64,000 nt of DNA from JAKALD01 sp963817785 (GTDB lineage Bacteria; Pseudomonadota; Gammaproteobacteria; Burkholderiales; SG8-39), in NCBI GenBank assembly GCA_963817785.1, contig CAWFPL010000006.1, positions 1 through 64,000 on the forward strand, given 5' to 3'. Positions 49,776-57,959 of the stretch are shown one piece after another. The translations under genes and the position numbers were made by a program. The notes under the pieces were generated by a model. That model was not told where the DNA came from and did no database searches. It worked only from the letters and a program-made list of their open reading frames with translations. The number at the start of each line of letters is the position of its first letter. Positions within the stretch are counted from its first letter, which is position 1.

Positions 49776-52325
49776 TCAGAGCCAGGTCATCATGCCCATC
49801 TCGAACGGATGGGTCAGCTGGTCGTGGCACGGGTAGGCGCGGATGCGGTATTCGATCCGCCCGCACAGCTCGGGCACGAGATCGAGCGCATAGACGTGCT
49901 CGCCGCTGTCCGGCAGCGCGCGCTCGAAGGCGAGCTGCGTGCGCCCCAGGTTCTTGCTGGCGACCTCGGTGCCGGGCTGCGCGAGCAGCGCCTCCACCGC
50001 CAGGTCCTCGGGCGCGAGCCCGTTCAGCTTGGCGGCCACGGCGATGCGCATGCTGCCGCCGTAGTCGATGCGCACCACGGGCTGGTCGAGCCGGCGCAGG
50101 CTCACGCCGTCCCAGGCCCGGCGCACCTTCGCCTTCCACGCGGCGATCCCGCGCGCCACTTGGAAGCCGTCCCGGCCGAATTCGCGCCACTGCCGGATCG
50201 CGGGCCGGTAGAAGTCCTCCACGTACTCGGAGAGCATGCGCACCGACGAGAAGCGCGGCGTGAGCGAGGCGATCGATTCCTTCGCCATCGCCACCCAGCC
50301 CGGCGAGTAGCCCGCGGGCCCGACCGCGTAGTACAGCGGGATCACCTGGTCCTGCAGCAGCTCGTAGAGGGTGCGCGCTTCCTCGTCGTCGCGCCGCTGC
50401 GCGTCGAGCGCGCTGGAGGCCGGCTTGATCGCCCAGCCGTTCGACCCGTTGTAGCCCTCGTCCCACCAGCCGTCGAGCACCGAGAGGTTGAGCACGCCGT
50501 TGATGCCGGCCTTGATGCCCGAGGTGCCGGAAGCCTCCATCGGATATACCGGATTGTTCATCCACACGTCGACGCCCGAGACCAGGCGCCGGGCGAGGCG
50601 CAGGTCGTAGCCCTCGACCAGCAGGATGCGCGACTCGAACTCGGGCATGCGCGCCACTTCGGCGATGCGGCGGATCAGGTCCTGCCCGGGCTGATCGGCG
50701 GGATGGGCCTTGCCGGCGAAGATGAACACCACCTGGCGCTTGGGGTCGCCCATGATCTCGCGCAGCCAGTCGAGATTGCGGAACAGCAGCGTGGCGCGCT
50801 TGTAGGTCGCGAAGCGGCGCGCGAAGCCGATGGTGAGCACGTTCGGGTTCGCCGGGTCGGCGAGCTTGAGCATGCGGTCGAGGTGCGCCTCTGAGCCCTG
50901 GTTGCGCGCGTGCTGCTCGCGGATGCGGAAGCGCACCAGGTGCAGCATCTGCGCCTTCAGGACCTGGTGCACGTTCCAGAACTGGGAATCCGGGATGTGG
51001 CGCACCCGGTGCCAGTGCTCCGCGTCGGTGAGGCGCTGCGTCCAGCCCAGGCCGATGTGCTCGTCGAACAGGTCGTGCCAGGCGTCGGCGAGGAAGGTCG
51101 AGACGTGCACGCCGTTGGTGATGTGGCGCACCGGGTTCTCGTCCGGCTCGATCTGCGGCCACAGCTCGGCGCACACGCGCGCGGACACCTGGCCGTGGAT
51201 GCGCGACACGCCGTTCTGGTGGCGCGAGGCGCGCACCGCCAGGGCGGTGAGATTGAAGTCGTGCGTCGAGGGCGAGCGCCCGACCGCGAGCGCCGCGTCG
51301 AGGTGGTCCCTCAGCTCGGGGCAGGCGCTCGCCAGGTACTGGCGCACCAGGTCCTCGGGGAAATGGTCGTGGCCCGCGGGTACCGGGGTATGCGTGGTGA
51401 ACACCGTGTTCGCCGCGACCGCCTCGAGCGCGGCGTCGAATTCCAGGCCGCCCGCCATCAGCGAGCGGATGCGCTCGAGCACCAGGAACGCCGGATGGCC
51501 CTCGTTCAGGTGCCAGCAGGCGGGCGCGACGCCCATCTCGATCAGCGCGCGCGCCCCGCCCACGCCAAGCACGATCTCCTGCTCGAGCCGCGTGCCCTGG
51601 TTGCCGACGTAGAGCTGGTGCGTGATATAGCGGTCGCGCGCGCTGTTTTCCTCGATGTCCGTGTCGAGCAGATAGAGCATGACGTGCCCGACGCGCGCCT
51701 GCCAGACCTTGATTTGCAGGCCGCCGCCCGGCATGCCGAGCGCGATGCGCAGCTCGTTGCCGTCGGCGCGCAGCACCGGCGTGACCGGCAGCAGGTCGAA
51801 ATCCGTATCGGCGTAAGCGGCGTGCTGGCGGCCTTCGCCGTCGATGGTCTGCTGGAAGTAGCCGTGCCGGTAGAGCAGCCCCACGGCGAAGAAGGGCAGT
51901 CCCATGTCGCTCGCGGTCTTGCAGTGGTCGCCGGCCAGGATGCCGAGCCCGCCGGAGTAGGTGGGCAGGCTCTCGTGCAGTCCGAACTCGGCGCAGAAAT
52001 AGGCCACCCGGTCGCCCGCCTCAAGCCGCGCAACGCCGTGCGGCGGCTCGCCGTGGTAGGTGTCGTAGGTCGACAGCACGCGGTGAAAGGCGTTGAGGAA
52101 CACCGGATCGTCCGCGGCCCGCTCGAGATGCTTCTGGTCGATCGAGCGCAGGAAGTTCTTGGGGCTGTGGCCGACCGCCACCCACAGCGTGGGATTCAGC
52201 CGCGCGAACAGCGTCCGCGTGGCGCGGTTCCAGCTGTACCAGAGGTCGTTCGCCAGCTCGTCGAGGCGTTGCAGGCGCTGCGGCAGCTGCGGCCGCACGT
52301 CGAGGCGATAGAGTGTTCCGCGCAT
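49776..52325 (-). CDS. glgP: alpha-glucan (glycogen) phosphorylase
   Basis: 849 residues. It begins with a DUF3417-type N-terminal domain (LPQRLQRLDELANDLWYSWN), as in the actinobacterial/archaeal-type phosphorylases. It continues with FCAEFGLHESLPTYSGGLG, HLNEGHPAFLVLERIRSL, TTHTPVPAGHDHF, ITNGVHVSTF, FARRFATYKRATLLF and the PLP/phosphate region PMEASGTSGIKAGINGVLN. It releases glucose-1-phosphate from stored glucan. Together with glgC and glgA it allows synthesis and breakdown from one transcript. No glgB or glgX is in the window. Confidence 0.95.
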   Translation of the reverse strand: MRGTLYRLDVRPQLPQRLQRLDELANDLWYSWNRATRTLFARLNPTLWVAVGHSPKNFLRSIDQKHLERAADDPVFLNAFHRVLSTYDTYHGEPPHGVARLEAGDRVAYFCAEFGLHESLPTYSGGLGILAGDHCKTASDMGLPFFAVGLLYRHGYFQQTIDGEGRQHAAYADTDFDLLPVTPVLRADGNELRIALGMPGGGLQIKVWQARVGHVMLYLLDTDIEENSARDRYITHQLYVGNQGTRLEQEIVLGVGGARALIEMGVAPACWHLNEGHPAFLVLERIRSLMAGGLEFDAALEAVAANTVFTTHTPVPAGHDHFPEDLVRQYLASACPELRDHLDAALAVGRSPSTHDFNLTALAVRASRHQNGVSRIHGQVSARVCAELWPQIEPDENPVRHITNGVHVSTFLADAWHDLFDEHIGLGWTQRLTDAEHWHRVRHIPDSQFWNVHQVLKAQMLHLVRFRIREQHARNQGSEAHLDRMLKLADPANPNVLTIGFARRFATYKRATLLFRNLDWLREIMGDPKRQVVFIFAGKAHPADQPGQDLIRRIAEVARMPEFESRILLVEGYDLRLARRLVSGVDVWMNNPVYPMEASGTSGIKAGINGVLNLSVLDGWWDEGYNGSNGWAIKPASSALDAQRRDDEEARTLYELLQDQVIPLYYAVGPAGYSPGWVAMAKESIASLTPRFSSVRMLSEYVEDFYRPAIRQWREFGRDGFQVARGIAAWKAKVRRAWDGVSLRRLDQPVVRIDYGGSMRIAVAAKLNGLAPEDLAVEALLAQPGTEVASKNLGRTQLAFERALPDSGEHVYALDLVPELCGRIEYRIRAYPCHDQLTHPFEMGMMTWL

Positions 52326-52416
52326 GGAGTCCGTTCGAGGGCGGCGAGCAGACGGCGCTCACGGCGCCCGCCGAGAACGCGTCATCTTACCACCCGGCGC
52401 GACCGGTCTCGCGCGC

Positions 52417-53775
52417 TCAGCGCACCTGGTGCACGCGCTGGCCGAGCATGCCGGGCGTGACCAGGGTCACGCCGTGCTCGGTGACGTGGAAGCGCTTGCG
52501 GTCCTCCGCCGGATCGAGCCCGACCACCAGGCCTTCCGGGATGCGGCAGCGCCGATCGATGATGGCGCGCTTGAGCACCGCGCGCGGGCCGATCTCCACC
52601 TCCGGCAGCACCACCGAGTCCTCCACCCGGGCGTAGTTCTCCACGCGCACGTTGGAAAACAGCAGCGAGCGCCGCACGGTCGCCCCGCTGACGATGCAGC
52701 CGCCCGAGACCATGGCGTCGACCGCCATGCCGCGCCGCCCGTCGTCGTCGAACACGAACTTCGCGGGCGGCAGCTGCTCCTGGTAGGTCCAGATCGGCCA
52801 CTCGACGTCGTACAGGTTGAGCTCCGGCGTGATCTTGGTGAGCTCCATGTTGGCTTCCCAGTAGGCGTCGATCGTGCCGACGTCGCGCCAGTACGGGCGG
52901 CCCTCGAGCATCCCGACGCAGCTGTCGGCGAAGCGGTGCGCGCACACGCGATAGCGCGGCACCACGTAGGGAAACAGGTCCTTGCCGAAATCGTGGCTCG
53001 ATGCCGCGTCGTCCGCATCGCGGATCACCTGCTCGAACAGGAACCCGGCGTTGAACGCGTACACGCCCATGCTGGCGAGCGCCCGGTCGGTGGTCCCGGG
53101 GATCGGCTCGGGATGGGGCGGCTTCTCGTCGAAGCCGGTGACGCGGTCATCCCGGTCGACGCGTATCACGCCCAGGCCGGGCGCGTCGCGCAGCGCCACC
53201 TCCACGCAGGCGACCGTGACGTCGGCGCCCTGTGCCACGTGGTGGGCGAGCATCCTGCCGTAGTCCATCTTGTAGACGTGATCGCCCGAGAGCACCAGCA
53301 CGTAGCGGCAGCCGTCGTGGCGCAGGATGTCCAGGTTCTGGAACACGGCGTCGGCCGTGCCGCGATACCAGCGCTCCTCGATCTGCTGCTGGGCGGGCAG
53401 GATGTCGAGCGACTCGCGGATGCGCCCGTCGAGGAAGCTCCAGCCGCGCTGCAGGTGCTGGATCAGGCTTTGCGCCTTGTACTGCGTCGCCACGCCGATG
53501 CGCCGCACGCCCGAATTGACGCAGTTGGACAGCGTGAAGTCGATGATGCGGAACTTGCCGCCGAAAGGCATCGCGGGCTTGGCGCGCCAGTCGGTGAGCC
53601 CGAGCAACCGGCTGCCCCGGCCCCCGGCGAGAACCATGCCGTAGGTGTTCCGGGTGAGGTGGCTGACGAACCGCGGGTTGTCTTGTTCGCGCAAGGTGCA
53701 GTAGTCGAGTTGCGGGCAAGCGCCGGCGTCGAGCGCCTGCGGCGCACGCGCCAGATCCAGTCCGCCCAAGCTCAC
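52417..53775 (-). CDS. glgC: glucose-1-phosphate adenylyltransferase (ADP-glucose pyrophosphorylase)
   Basis: 452 residues. N-terminal nucleotidyltransferase domain MVLAGGRGSRLLGLTDWRAKPAMPFGGK-type motif (split: LAGGRGSRL, then KPAMPFGGK), FTLSNCVNSG, WYRGTADAVFQNL, SGDHVYKMDY, and a C-terminal left-handed beta-helix (SGGCIVSGATVRRSLL). About 30 residues longer at the N-terminus than E. coli GlgC. It makes ADP-glucose, the committed step of glycogen synthesis. First gene of the operon, 91 bp ahead of glgP, with an FNR-type promoter 130 bp upstream. Confidence 0.96.
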   Translation of the reverse strand: MSLGGLDLARAPQALDAGACPQLDYCTLREQDNPRFVSHLTRNTYGMVLAGGRGSRLLGLTDWRAKPAMPFGGKFRIIDFTLSNCVNSGVRRIGVATQYKAQSLIQHLQRGWSFLDGRIRESLDILPAQQQIEERWYRGTADAVFQNLDILRHDGCRYVLVLSGDHVYKMDYGRMLAHHVAQGADVTVACVEVALRDAPGLGVIRVDRDDRVTGFDEKPPHPEPIPGTTDRALASMGVYAFNAGFLFEQVIRDADDAASSHDFGKDLFPYVVPRYRVCAHRFADSCVGMLEGRPYWRDVGTIDAYWEANMELTKITPELNLYDVEWPIWTYQEQLPPAKFVFDDDGRRGMAVDAMVSGGCIVSGATVRRSLLFSNVRVENYARVEDSVVLPEVEIGPRAVLKRAIIDRRCRIPEGLVVGLDPAEDRKRFHVTEHGVTLVTPGMLGQRVHQVR

Positions 53776-53906
53776 CGCCGGCCTCCATTATCCGTGAATC
53801 CGGCGCCGCCCCGGCAGAGGCACTTGGTCAGGAAGAACTCTGCAGCCACGGCCTGCCCTCTCCAGCGGTGACGCGTTGCGGCCGATCGTTCTTCTTCTTG
53901 CGCCTC

Positions 53907-53947
53907 AGGCTACAGGCGCCTCGTCGCGCGGCCTTGAGCCAGATCAA
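53907..53947 (-). promoter_or_regulatory. FNR/ANR-type promoter of glgC operon
   Basis: Box TTGAGCCAGATCAA (53934-53947; TTGAG-N4-ATCAA, one mismatch from the FNR consensus) and, on the minus strand, a TAGCCT -10 hexamer at 53912-53907, centre to centre 31 bp. The glgC start is about 130 bp downstream. The 53776-54125 gap between divergent glgC and asdA contains no gene, only this promoter and the one at 54045-54086. Confidence 0.6.
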
Positions 53948-54044
53948 ACGCGACCCCCGCCGCGCAGGCGGTCGCGCCAGTGCTCCGACTGCCGAAGCTG
54001 CGGAAAGTTTCCCGGGCATCCTTCCCCGGCTGGGCGTTGCCGCT

Positions 54045-54086
54045 TTGCGCCAGGTCAAAACCCGCGCGGGCCGCAGCGGGCAGGCT
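54045..54086 (+). promoter_or_regulatory. FNR/ANR-like promoter of asdA-hemerythrin operon
   Basis: Box TTGCGCCAGGTCAA (54045-54058), with a good right half and an imperfect left half. A CAGGCT hexamer at 54081-54086 lies 32 bp away centre to centre. A start near 54093 would leave about 30 nt of leader before the TTG start at 54126. Weaker than the other three boxes. Confidence 0.5.
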
Positions 54087-54125
54087 TGCGAGAAGAGGGG
54101 CACCGGCAGCGGGAGGAGAAGCGGC

Positions 54126-55814
54126 TTGCGGTACAAGGCGCAATCGGGAGGGGAGCAGCGATCGCGCGCGGCGCAGCGGGCGCTCGGGCGGCTGGACCCG
54201 TTCGAGCTGAAAGACCGGCTGATCGCGTTCGCCGAGGACAGCGCGAGGCGCAGCAGCCGGGTGCTGCTCAATGCCGGACGCGGCAATCCGAACTGGGTCG
54301 CGACCGGCGCGCGCGAAGCGCTGTTCGTGCTCGGTGCTTTCGCGATCGAGGAATCGCGCCGGGCCTGGGACCCGCGCGATTCGGCCCGCGGCGAGATGGG
54401 GGGCGCACCGCGCAAGGAGGGCATCGCGCGCCGCCTGCGCGCCTTCCTCGCGCGTCAACCCGCCACACCCGGTGCAGGACTGCTGAGGAAGGCGCTCCGC
54501 TTCGGCGTTTCGGAGTTCGACTTCGATCCCGATGCGTTCGTGCACGAGCTGACCGAGGGCGTGCTGGGGGACCATTACCCGGAACCGCTGCGCATGCTGC
54601 CGCACGCCGAGCGCGTCGTGCGCGAGTACCTGATGCGCGAGCTGTGCGGCGCTCGGCCGCCGCGCGGGCGCTTCGAGCTGTTCGCGGTCGAAGGCGCCAC
54701 CGCCGGAATCTGCTACCTGTTCGACTCCCTGCTGCACAACGGCCTGCTGCGGCGCGGGGATCGCATCGCGCTCGCCGTGCCGATCTTCACCCCCTACGTC
54801 GAGATCCCGCAACTCGCGCGCTACGTCTTCGACGTGGTGCGGCTCGAGGCCTCGGCGCGCCGCGCCGACGGCAGCCACGCCTGGCAGTACCCGGACGCCG
54901 AGATCGACAAGCTCGCCGACCCGTCGATCAAGGCGCTGTTCCTGGTCAACCCGAGCAACCCGCCCTCGGTCGCGCTGCGCGCGCGCACGGTGCGGCGCCT
55001 CGCGCGGCTGGTGAAGACGAAGCGCCCGGATCTGATCATCATCACCGACGACGTCTATGCGACGTTCGTCGAGGGCTTTCGCTCGCTGCTCGCCGAGCTG
55101 CCGCGCAACACGGTCTGCGTGTACTCGTTCTCGAAGTACTTCGGCTGCACCGGCTGGCGCCTGGGCGTGGTCGCGCTGCACGAGGACAACGTGCTCGACC
55201 GGCGCATCGCGGCGCTTTCCACGCCGAGGCGGCGCGCCATCGAGCGGCGCTACGCCGGCCTCGCGCTCGAGCCGGCGAAGCTCAAGTTCATCGACCGCCT
55301 GGTCGCCGACAGCCGGCAGGTCGCGCTCAACCACACCGCGGGACTGTCCACCCCCCAGCAGGTGCAGATGGCGCTGCTCGCGCTATTCGGCCTGCTCGCC
55401 GACGGCGCGCGCTACCGGCGCCTCGCGCGCCGCATCGTGCGGCGGCGGCTGGCGGCGCTGTATCGCGGGCTGGGCGCGCGGCTGCCCGCCGATCCGCTGC
55501 GCGCGGGCTACTATTGCGAGCTGGACCTGATCGCGTGGGCCGAGCGCCACTACGGCCGCGAGTTCATGGAGTTTCTCGCGCGCCGGCACGAACCGGTGGA
55601 CCTGCTGCTGCGCCTGGCCGAGCAGTCCTCCATCGTGCTCATGCCGGGCGGCGGCTTCGCCGGGCCGCAGTGGTCGGTGCGCGTCTCGCTCGCCAATCTG
55701 CCGGAGGAGGCTTACGCGCGCATCGGAAGGCAGCTGCACGCGGCGGCGCGCGGCTATGTCCAGGAGTGGCAGGCGGCGCGCGGCCGCCATCTTACGCAAC
55801 GGAGAGAACAATGA
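54126..55814 (+). CDS. asdA: aspartate 4-decarboxylase (bifunctional aspartate aminotransferase)
   Basis: 562 residues from TTG 54126, which follows GGGAGGAG by about 9 nt. The frame is open back to 53868, but that part would cover both FNR-like boxes and has no family similarity. PLP fold type I enzyme with the AsdA-specific blocks RLDPFELKDRLI, LLNAGRGNPNWVAT, ILFAVEG-type FAVEGATAGICYLFDSL, PIFTPYVEIPQL, FLVNPSNPPSV, ITDDVYATF, and PLP Lys in YSFSKYFGCTGWRLG. It converts aspartate to alanine and CO2, which consumes a proton and can support pH or membrane-potential homeostasis. Overlaps the hemerythrin gene by 4 nt. Confidence 0.9.
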   Translation: MRYKAQSGGEQRSRAAQRALGRLDPFELKDRLIAFAEDSARRSSRVLLNAGRGNPNWVATGAREALFVLGAFAIEESRRAWDPRDSARGEMGGAPRKEGIARRLRAFLARQPATPGAGLLRKALRFGVSEFDFDPDAFVHELTEGVLGDHYPEPLRMLPHAERVVREYLMRELCGARPPRGRFELFAVEGATAGICYLFDSLLHNGLLRRGDRIALAVPIFTPYVEIPQLARYVFDVVRLEASARRADGSHAWQYPDAEIDKLADPSIKALFLVNPSNPPSVALRARTVRRLARLVKTKRPDLIIITDDVYATFVEGFRSLLAELPRNTVCVYSFSKYFGCTGWRLGVVALHEDNVLDRRIAALSTPRRRAIERRYAGLALEPAKLKFIDRLVADSRQVALNHTAGLSTPQQVQMALLALFGLLADGARYRRLARRIVRRRLAALYRGLGARLPADPLRAGYYCELDLIAWAERHYGREFMEFLARRHEPVDLLLRLAEQSSIVLMPGGGFAGPQWSVRVSLANLPEEAYARIGRQLHAAARGYVQEWQAARGRHLTQRREQ

Positions 55815-56365
55815 ACGATCCCATCGCCGCATGGCATGCCGAGCACGTCAATTTCGCGCGCCTGCTCAATCTCCTGGAAAGCCAGGTCGCCGTGTTCCAC
55901 GCGGGCGAGCGGCCGAACTACGAGCTGATGCTCGATATCACCAGCTACCTGCGGCACTACCCCGAGAGTTTCCACCATCCGCGCGAGGACGTGGCCTTCG
56001 CGCGCCTGGCCGAGCGCGACGCGGGATTGCGCGCGCAGATCAACCGGCTGGCGCAGGAGCACCGCGTGCTCGCCACCGCGGGCGCGGAGCTGCTCGAGCG
56101 GCTGAACGAGGCCATCGACGAGCAGGTGGTGACGCGCGAGGCGGTCGAGGCCGCTGCCGCGACCTATCTGGTCTACTACCGCGCGCACCTCGACGCCGAG
56201 GAGAAGGAGATCCTGCCGCGCGCGGCGCAGCTTCTGACGCGCGAGGACTGGGCGGCGGTCGCGGCGGCGGCTCCGGCGGGGCGCGACCCGCTGTTCGGCG
56301 ACGAGTCGGAGGAGCGCTACCGGGAGCTGCGCCGCCGGATCGCGCTCGAGGCGCGCGCCGCCTGA
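55811..56365 (+). CDS. hemerythrin-domain (HHE) protein
   Basis: 184 residues, ATG overlapping the asdA stop. The four-helix HHE pattern is present: WHAEHVNF, YLRHYPESFHHPREDVAF, QEHRVLATAG and YRAHLDAEEKEILP provide the His and carboxylate ligands for a diiron site. The C-terminal extension (about 45 residues) is charged. Such proteins bind O2 or NO, or sense or store iron in the cytoplasm. Coupling with asdA behind a putative FNR-type box supports a low-oxygen or nitrosative-stress role, by inference. Confidence 0.92.
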   Translation: MNDPIAAWHAEHVNFARLLNLLESQVAVFHAGERPNYELMLDITSYLRHYPESFHHPREDVAFARLAERDAGLRAQINRLAQEHRVLATAGAELLERLNEAIDEQVVTREAVEAAAATYLVYYRAHLDAEEKEILPRAAQLLTREDWAAVAAAAPAGRDPLFGDESEERYRELRRRIALEARAA

Positions 56366-56493
56366 GCGCGGCACGCTCGGTTGCGCGATGGCGGCCGACG
56401 CTTTAACTCCTTGTAATTGCGGAGCACGCGCTGCGGCCGTGATAGCTGGTTCTGTCGGGCGCTCACGACACGGCCCCTTTCACGCAACTTTCA

Positions 56494-56522
56494 TTGACTG
56501 CGGCCGGTGCCCGGATTAGATT
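56494..56522 (+). promoter_or_regulatory. sigma-70-type promoter of PA2779/PA2778-like pair
   Basis: TTGACT (56494-56499), 17-bp spacer, TAGATT (56517-56522). This predicts a start near 56529 and a leader of about 70 nt to ATG 56600. Clear match to the housekeeping consensus in both hexamers and spacing. Confidence 0.7.
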
Positions 56523-56599
56523 GAAGGCGCGCGGCGAACAAGGCAGCCGGGCTCGCGCGGGGACATCCGTTGGCGCAGCATCTTCTCAAGGGGATAGAC

Positions 56600-56959
56600 A
56601 TGGGATCTGCAACAGTGAGGATGATTTGCCGTATATTGGTCTTGTCGATGTTCATGCTTCCGTTTCAGGCGGTCCAGGCCGGGATGATCGGTACCGACCG
56701 GGTCGCAGCCAGCGCCGGCAACGCCGCCGCCGACCGCGACACGGTGCTGAGCGCGCTCAACCGCTCGGACGTCGCCCGGCAATTGCAGTCGATGGGCCTT
56801 GATCAGAAGACCGCCAAGGATCGGGTCGCTGCGATGACCGACCAAGAGGTGCATGCGCTCGCCGGCAAGATCAATTCGCTGCCGGCCGGTGCATACAGCG
56901 GCTGGGCAGTCGTGGTCGTAATCGCCATCGCAATCTGGATCTACTACGCCTGGAAATGA
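56600..56959 (+). CDS. PA2779-family protein, exported with C-terminal membrane helix
   Basis: 119 residues from ATG 56600 (AAGGGGAT upstream; a TTG at 56570 is less likely). N-terminal hydrophobic signal MICRILVLSMFMLPFQ with likely cleavage after VQA. The middle is helical (DVARQLQSMGLDQKTAKDRV, MTDQEVHALAGKI) and a C-terminal transmembrane segment YSGWAVVVVIAIAIWIYYAW ends the protein. Matches the conserved PA2779 type found next to PA2778-like peptidases in Pseudomonas and betaproteobacteria. Function unknown; the pair overlaps by 4 nt here. Confidence 0.85.
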   Translation: MGSATVRMICRILVLSMFMLPFQAVQAGMIGTDRVAASAGNAAADRDTVLSALNRSDVARQLQSMGLDQKTAKDRVAAMTDQEVHALAGKINSLPAGAYSGWAVVVVIAIAIWIYYAWK

Positions 56960-57936
56960 CCGAGTCAGGGCGGCGCGCCCTGCGAAACGCCCGCCTCGCC
57001 GCGGGCGTTTTTGTTTTAGCCGCCTGGCTCGGCGGCTGCGCGGTCCTTGCCCCGCAAACCACTGCTCTGGACGAGCGCTGGCCGGGGGGGCTTGCGGAGA
57101 GCGTCGAGCTGGCCGGCGTCCCGTTCTATCCGCAGAAGGATTACCAGTGCGGCCCGGCGGCGCTCGCCACCGTGCTCGCTTACGGCGGCGCCGGAGTGAC
57201 GCCGGAGGACCTGGTCAAGGAGGTCTATCTGCCGGGGCGCGAAGGCAGCCTGCAGGTCGAGATGCTGGCCGCGGCGCGGCGCCAGGGACTGGTCTCCTAC
57301 GAGCTCGAGCCGCGTTTCACGGATCTGCTGCGCGAGGTCGCAGCGGGCAATCCCGTCATCGTGCTGCAGGACTACGGCGTGTGGCCGATCCCGATCTGGC
57401 ACTACGCCGTCGTAGTCGGCTACGACCATCTGAAAAGCGAGCTCGTGCTGCGCTCGGGGGAGAAGAGGCGGCTGGTGATGCCGTTCGCGGTGCTCGAGTA
57501 CACCTGGAAGGACAGCGGTTATTGGGCCATGGTCGCGGTGCCGCCGGAGCGCATCCCGGCCACGGCGACCGAGTCACGCTACCTGGCGGCAGTTCTGGCG
57601 CTCGATCACGTCGGCAACACGCGCGCGACGGGTACGGCCTACCGGACCTTCCTCGCGCGCTGGCCCGATGACCTGACGGCGGCGATCGGGCTGGCCAACA
57701 GCGAGTACGCGCGCAAGGATCTGCAGGGCGCCGAGGCGACGCTGCGCCGGGCCGCCGCGCGCCACCCGGAATCGGTGGCGGTCCTCAACAACCTGGCGCA
57801 GGTGCTGTCCGATCAGGGGCGCAACGACGAGGCGTTCGCGCTCATCCAACGGGCGCTGGCGATGGGCGGGCCTTACGCTGCCGAAGTGCGCAAGACGCGC
57901 GCTCTCATCGTGCAGCGCCGCAGCGCGCCGCGCTGA
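56956..57936 (+). CDS. PA2778-family C39-like cysteine peptidase lipoprotein with TPR tail
   Basis: 326 residues. Lipoprotein signal ending LGGC with lipidated Cys28. Peptidase C39-like domain at about 50-200: nucleophile Cys65 in YQCGPAALATVLAYGG, and the catalytic His in PIWHYAVVVGYD, with an Asp shortly after. The C-terminal part (about 220-320) has TPR-like repeats (TRATGTAYRTFLARWPDDL, NNLAQVLSDQGRNDEAFALI). Expected to sit on a membrane facing the periplasm and to bind or cleave a peptide. Translationally coupled to the PA2779-like gene. Confidence 0.88.
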   Translation: MTESGRRALRNARLAAGVFVLAAWLGGCAVLAPQTTALDERWPGGLAESVELAGVPFYPQKDYQCGPAALATVLAYGGAGVTPEDLVKEVYLPGREGSLQVEMLAAARRQGLVSYELEPRFTDLLREVAAGNPVIVLQDYGVWPIPIWHYAVVVGYDHLKSELVLRSGEKRRLVMPFAVLEYTWKDSGYWAMVAVPPERIPATATESRYLAAVLALDHVGNTRATGTAYRTFLARWPDDLTAAIGLANSEYARKDLQGAEATLRRAAARHPESVAVLNNLAQVLSDQGRNDEAFALIQRALAMGGPYAAEVRKTRALIVQRRSAPR

Positions 57937-57959
57937 GCGCCCGGCGCCGGGCGGCTCAG
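57933..57959. terminator. bidirectional terminator hairpin
   Basis: CTGAG (57933-57937) pairs with CTCAG (57955-57959), enclosing the perfect palindrome CGCCCGGCGCCGGGCG (57938-57953) with a one-base bulge. It spans the stop codons of two convergent genes 19 bp apart. Very stable stem on both strands. Confidence 0.65.

Noticed and set aside
48632..50263. A 543-codon plus-strand frame opposite glgA/glgP
   Set aside because: Antisense shadow of two well-supported glycogen genes.
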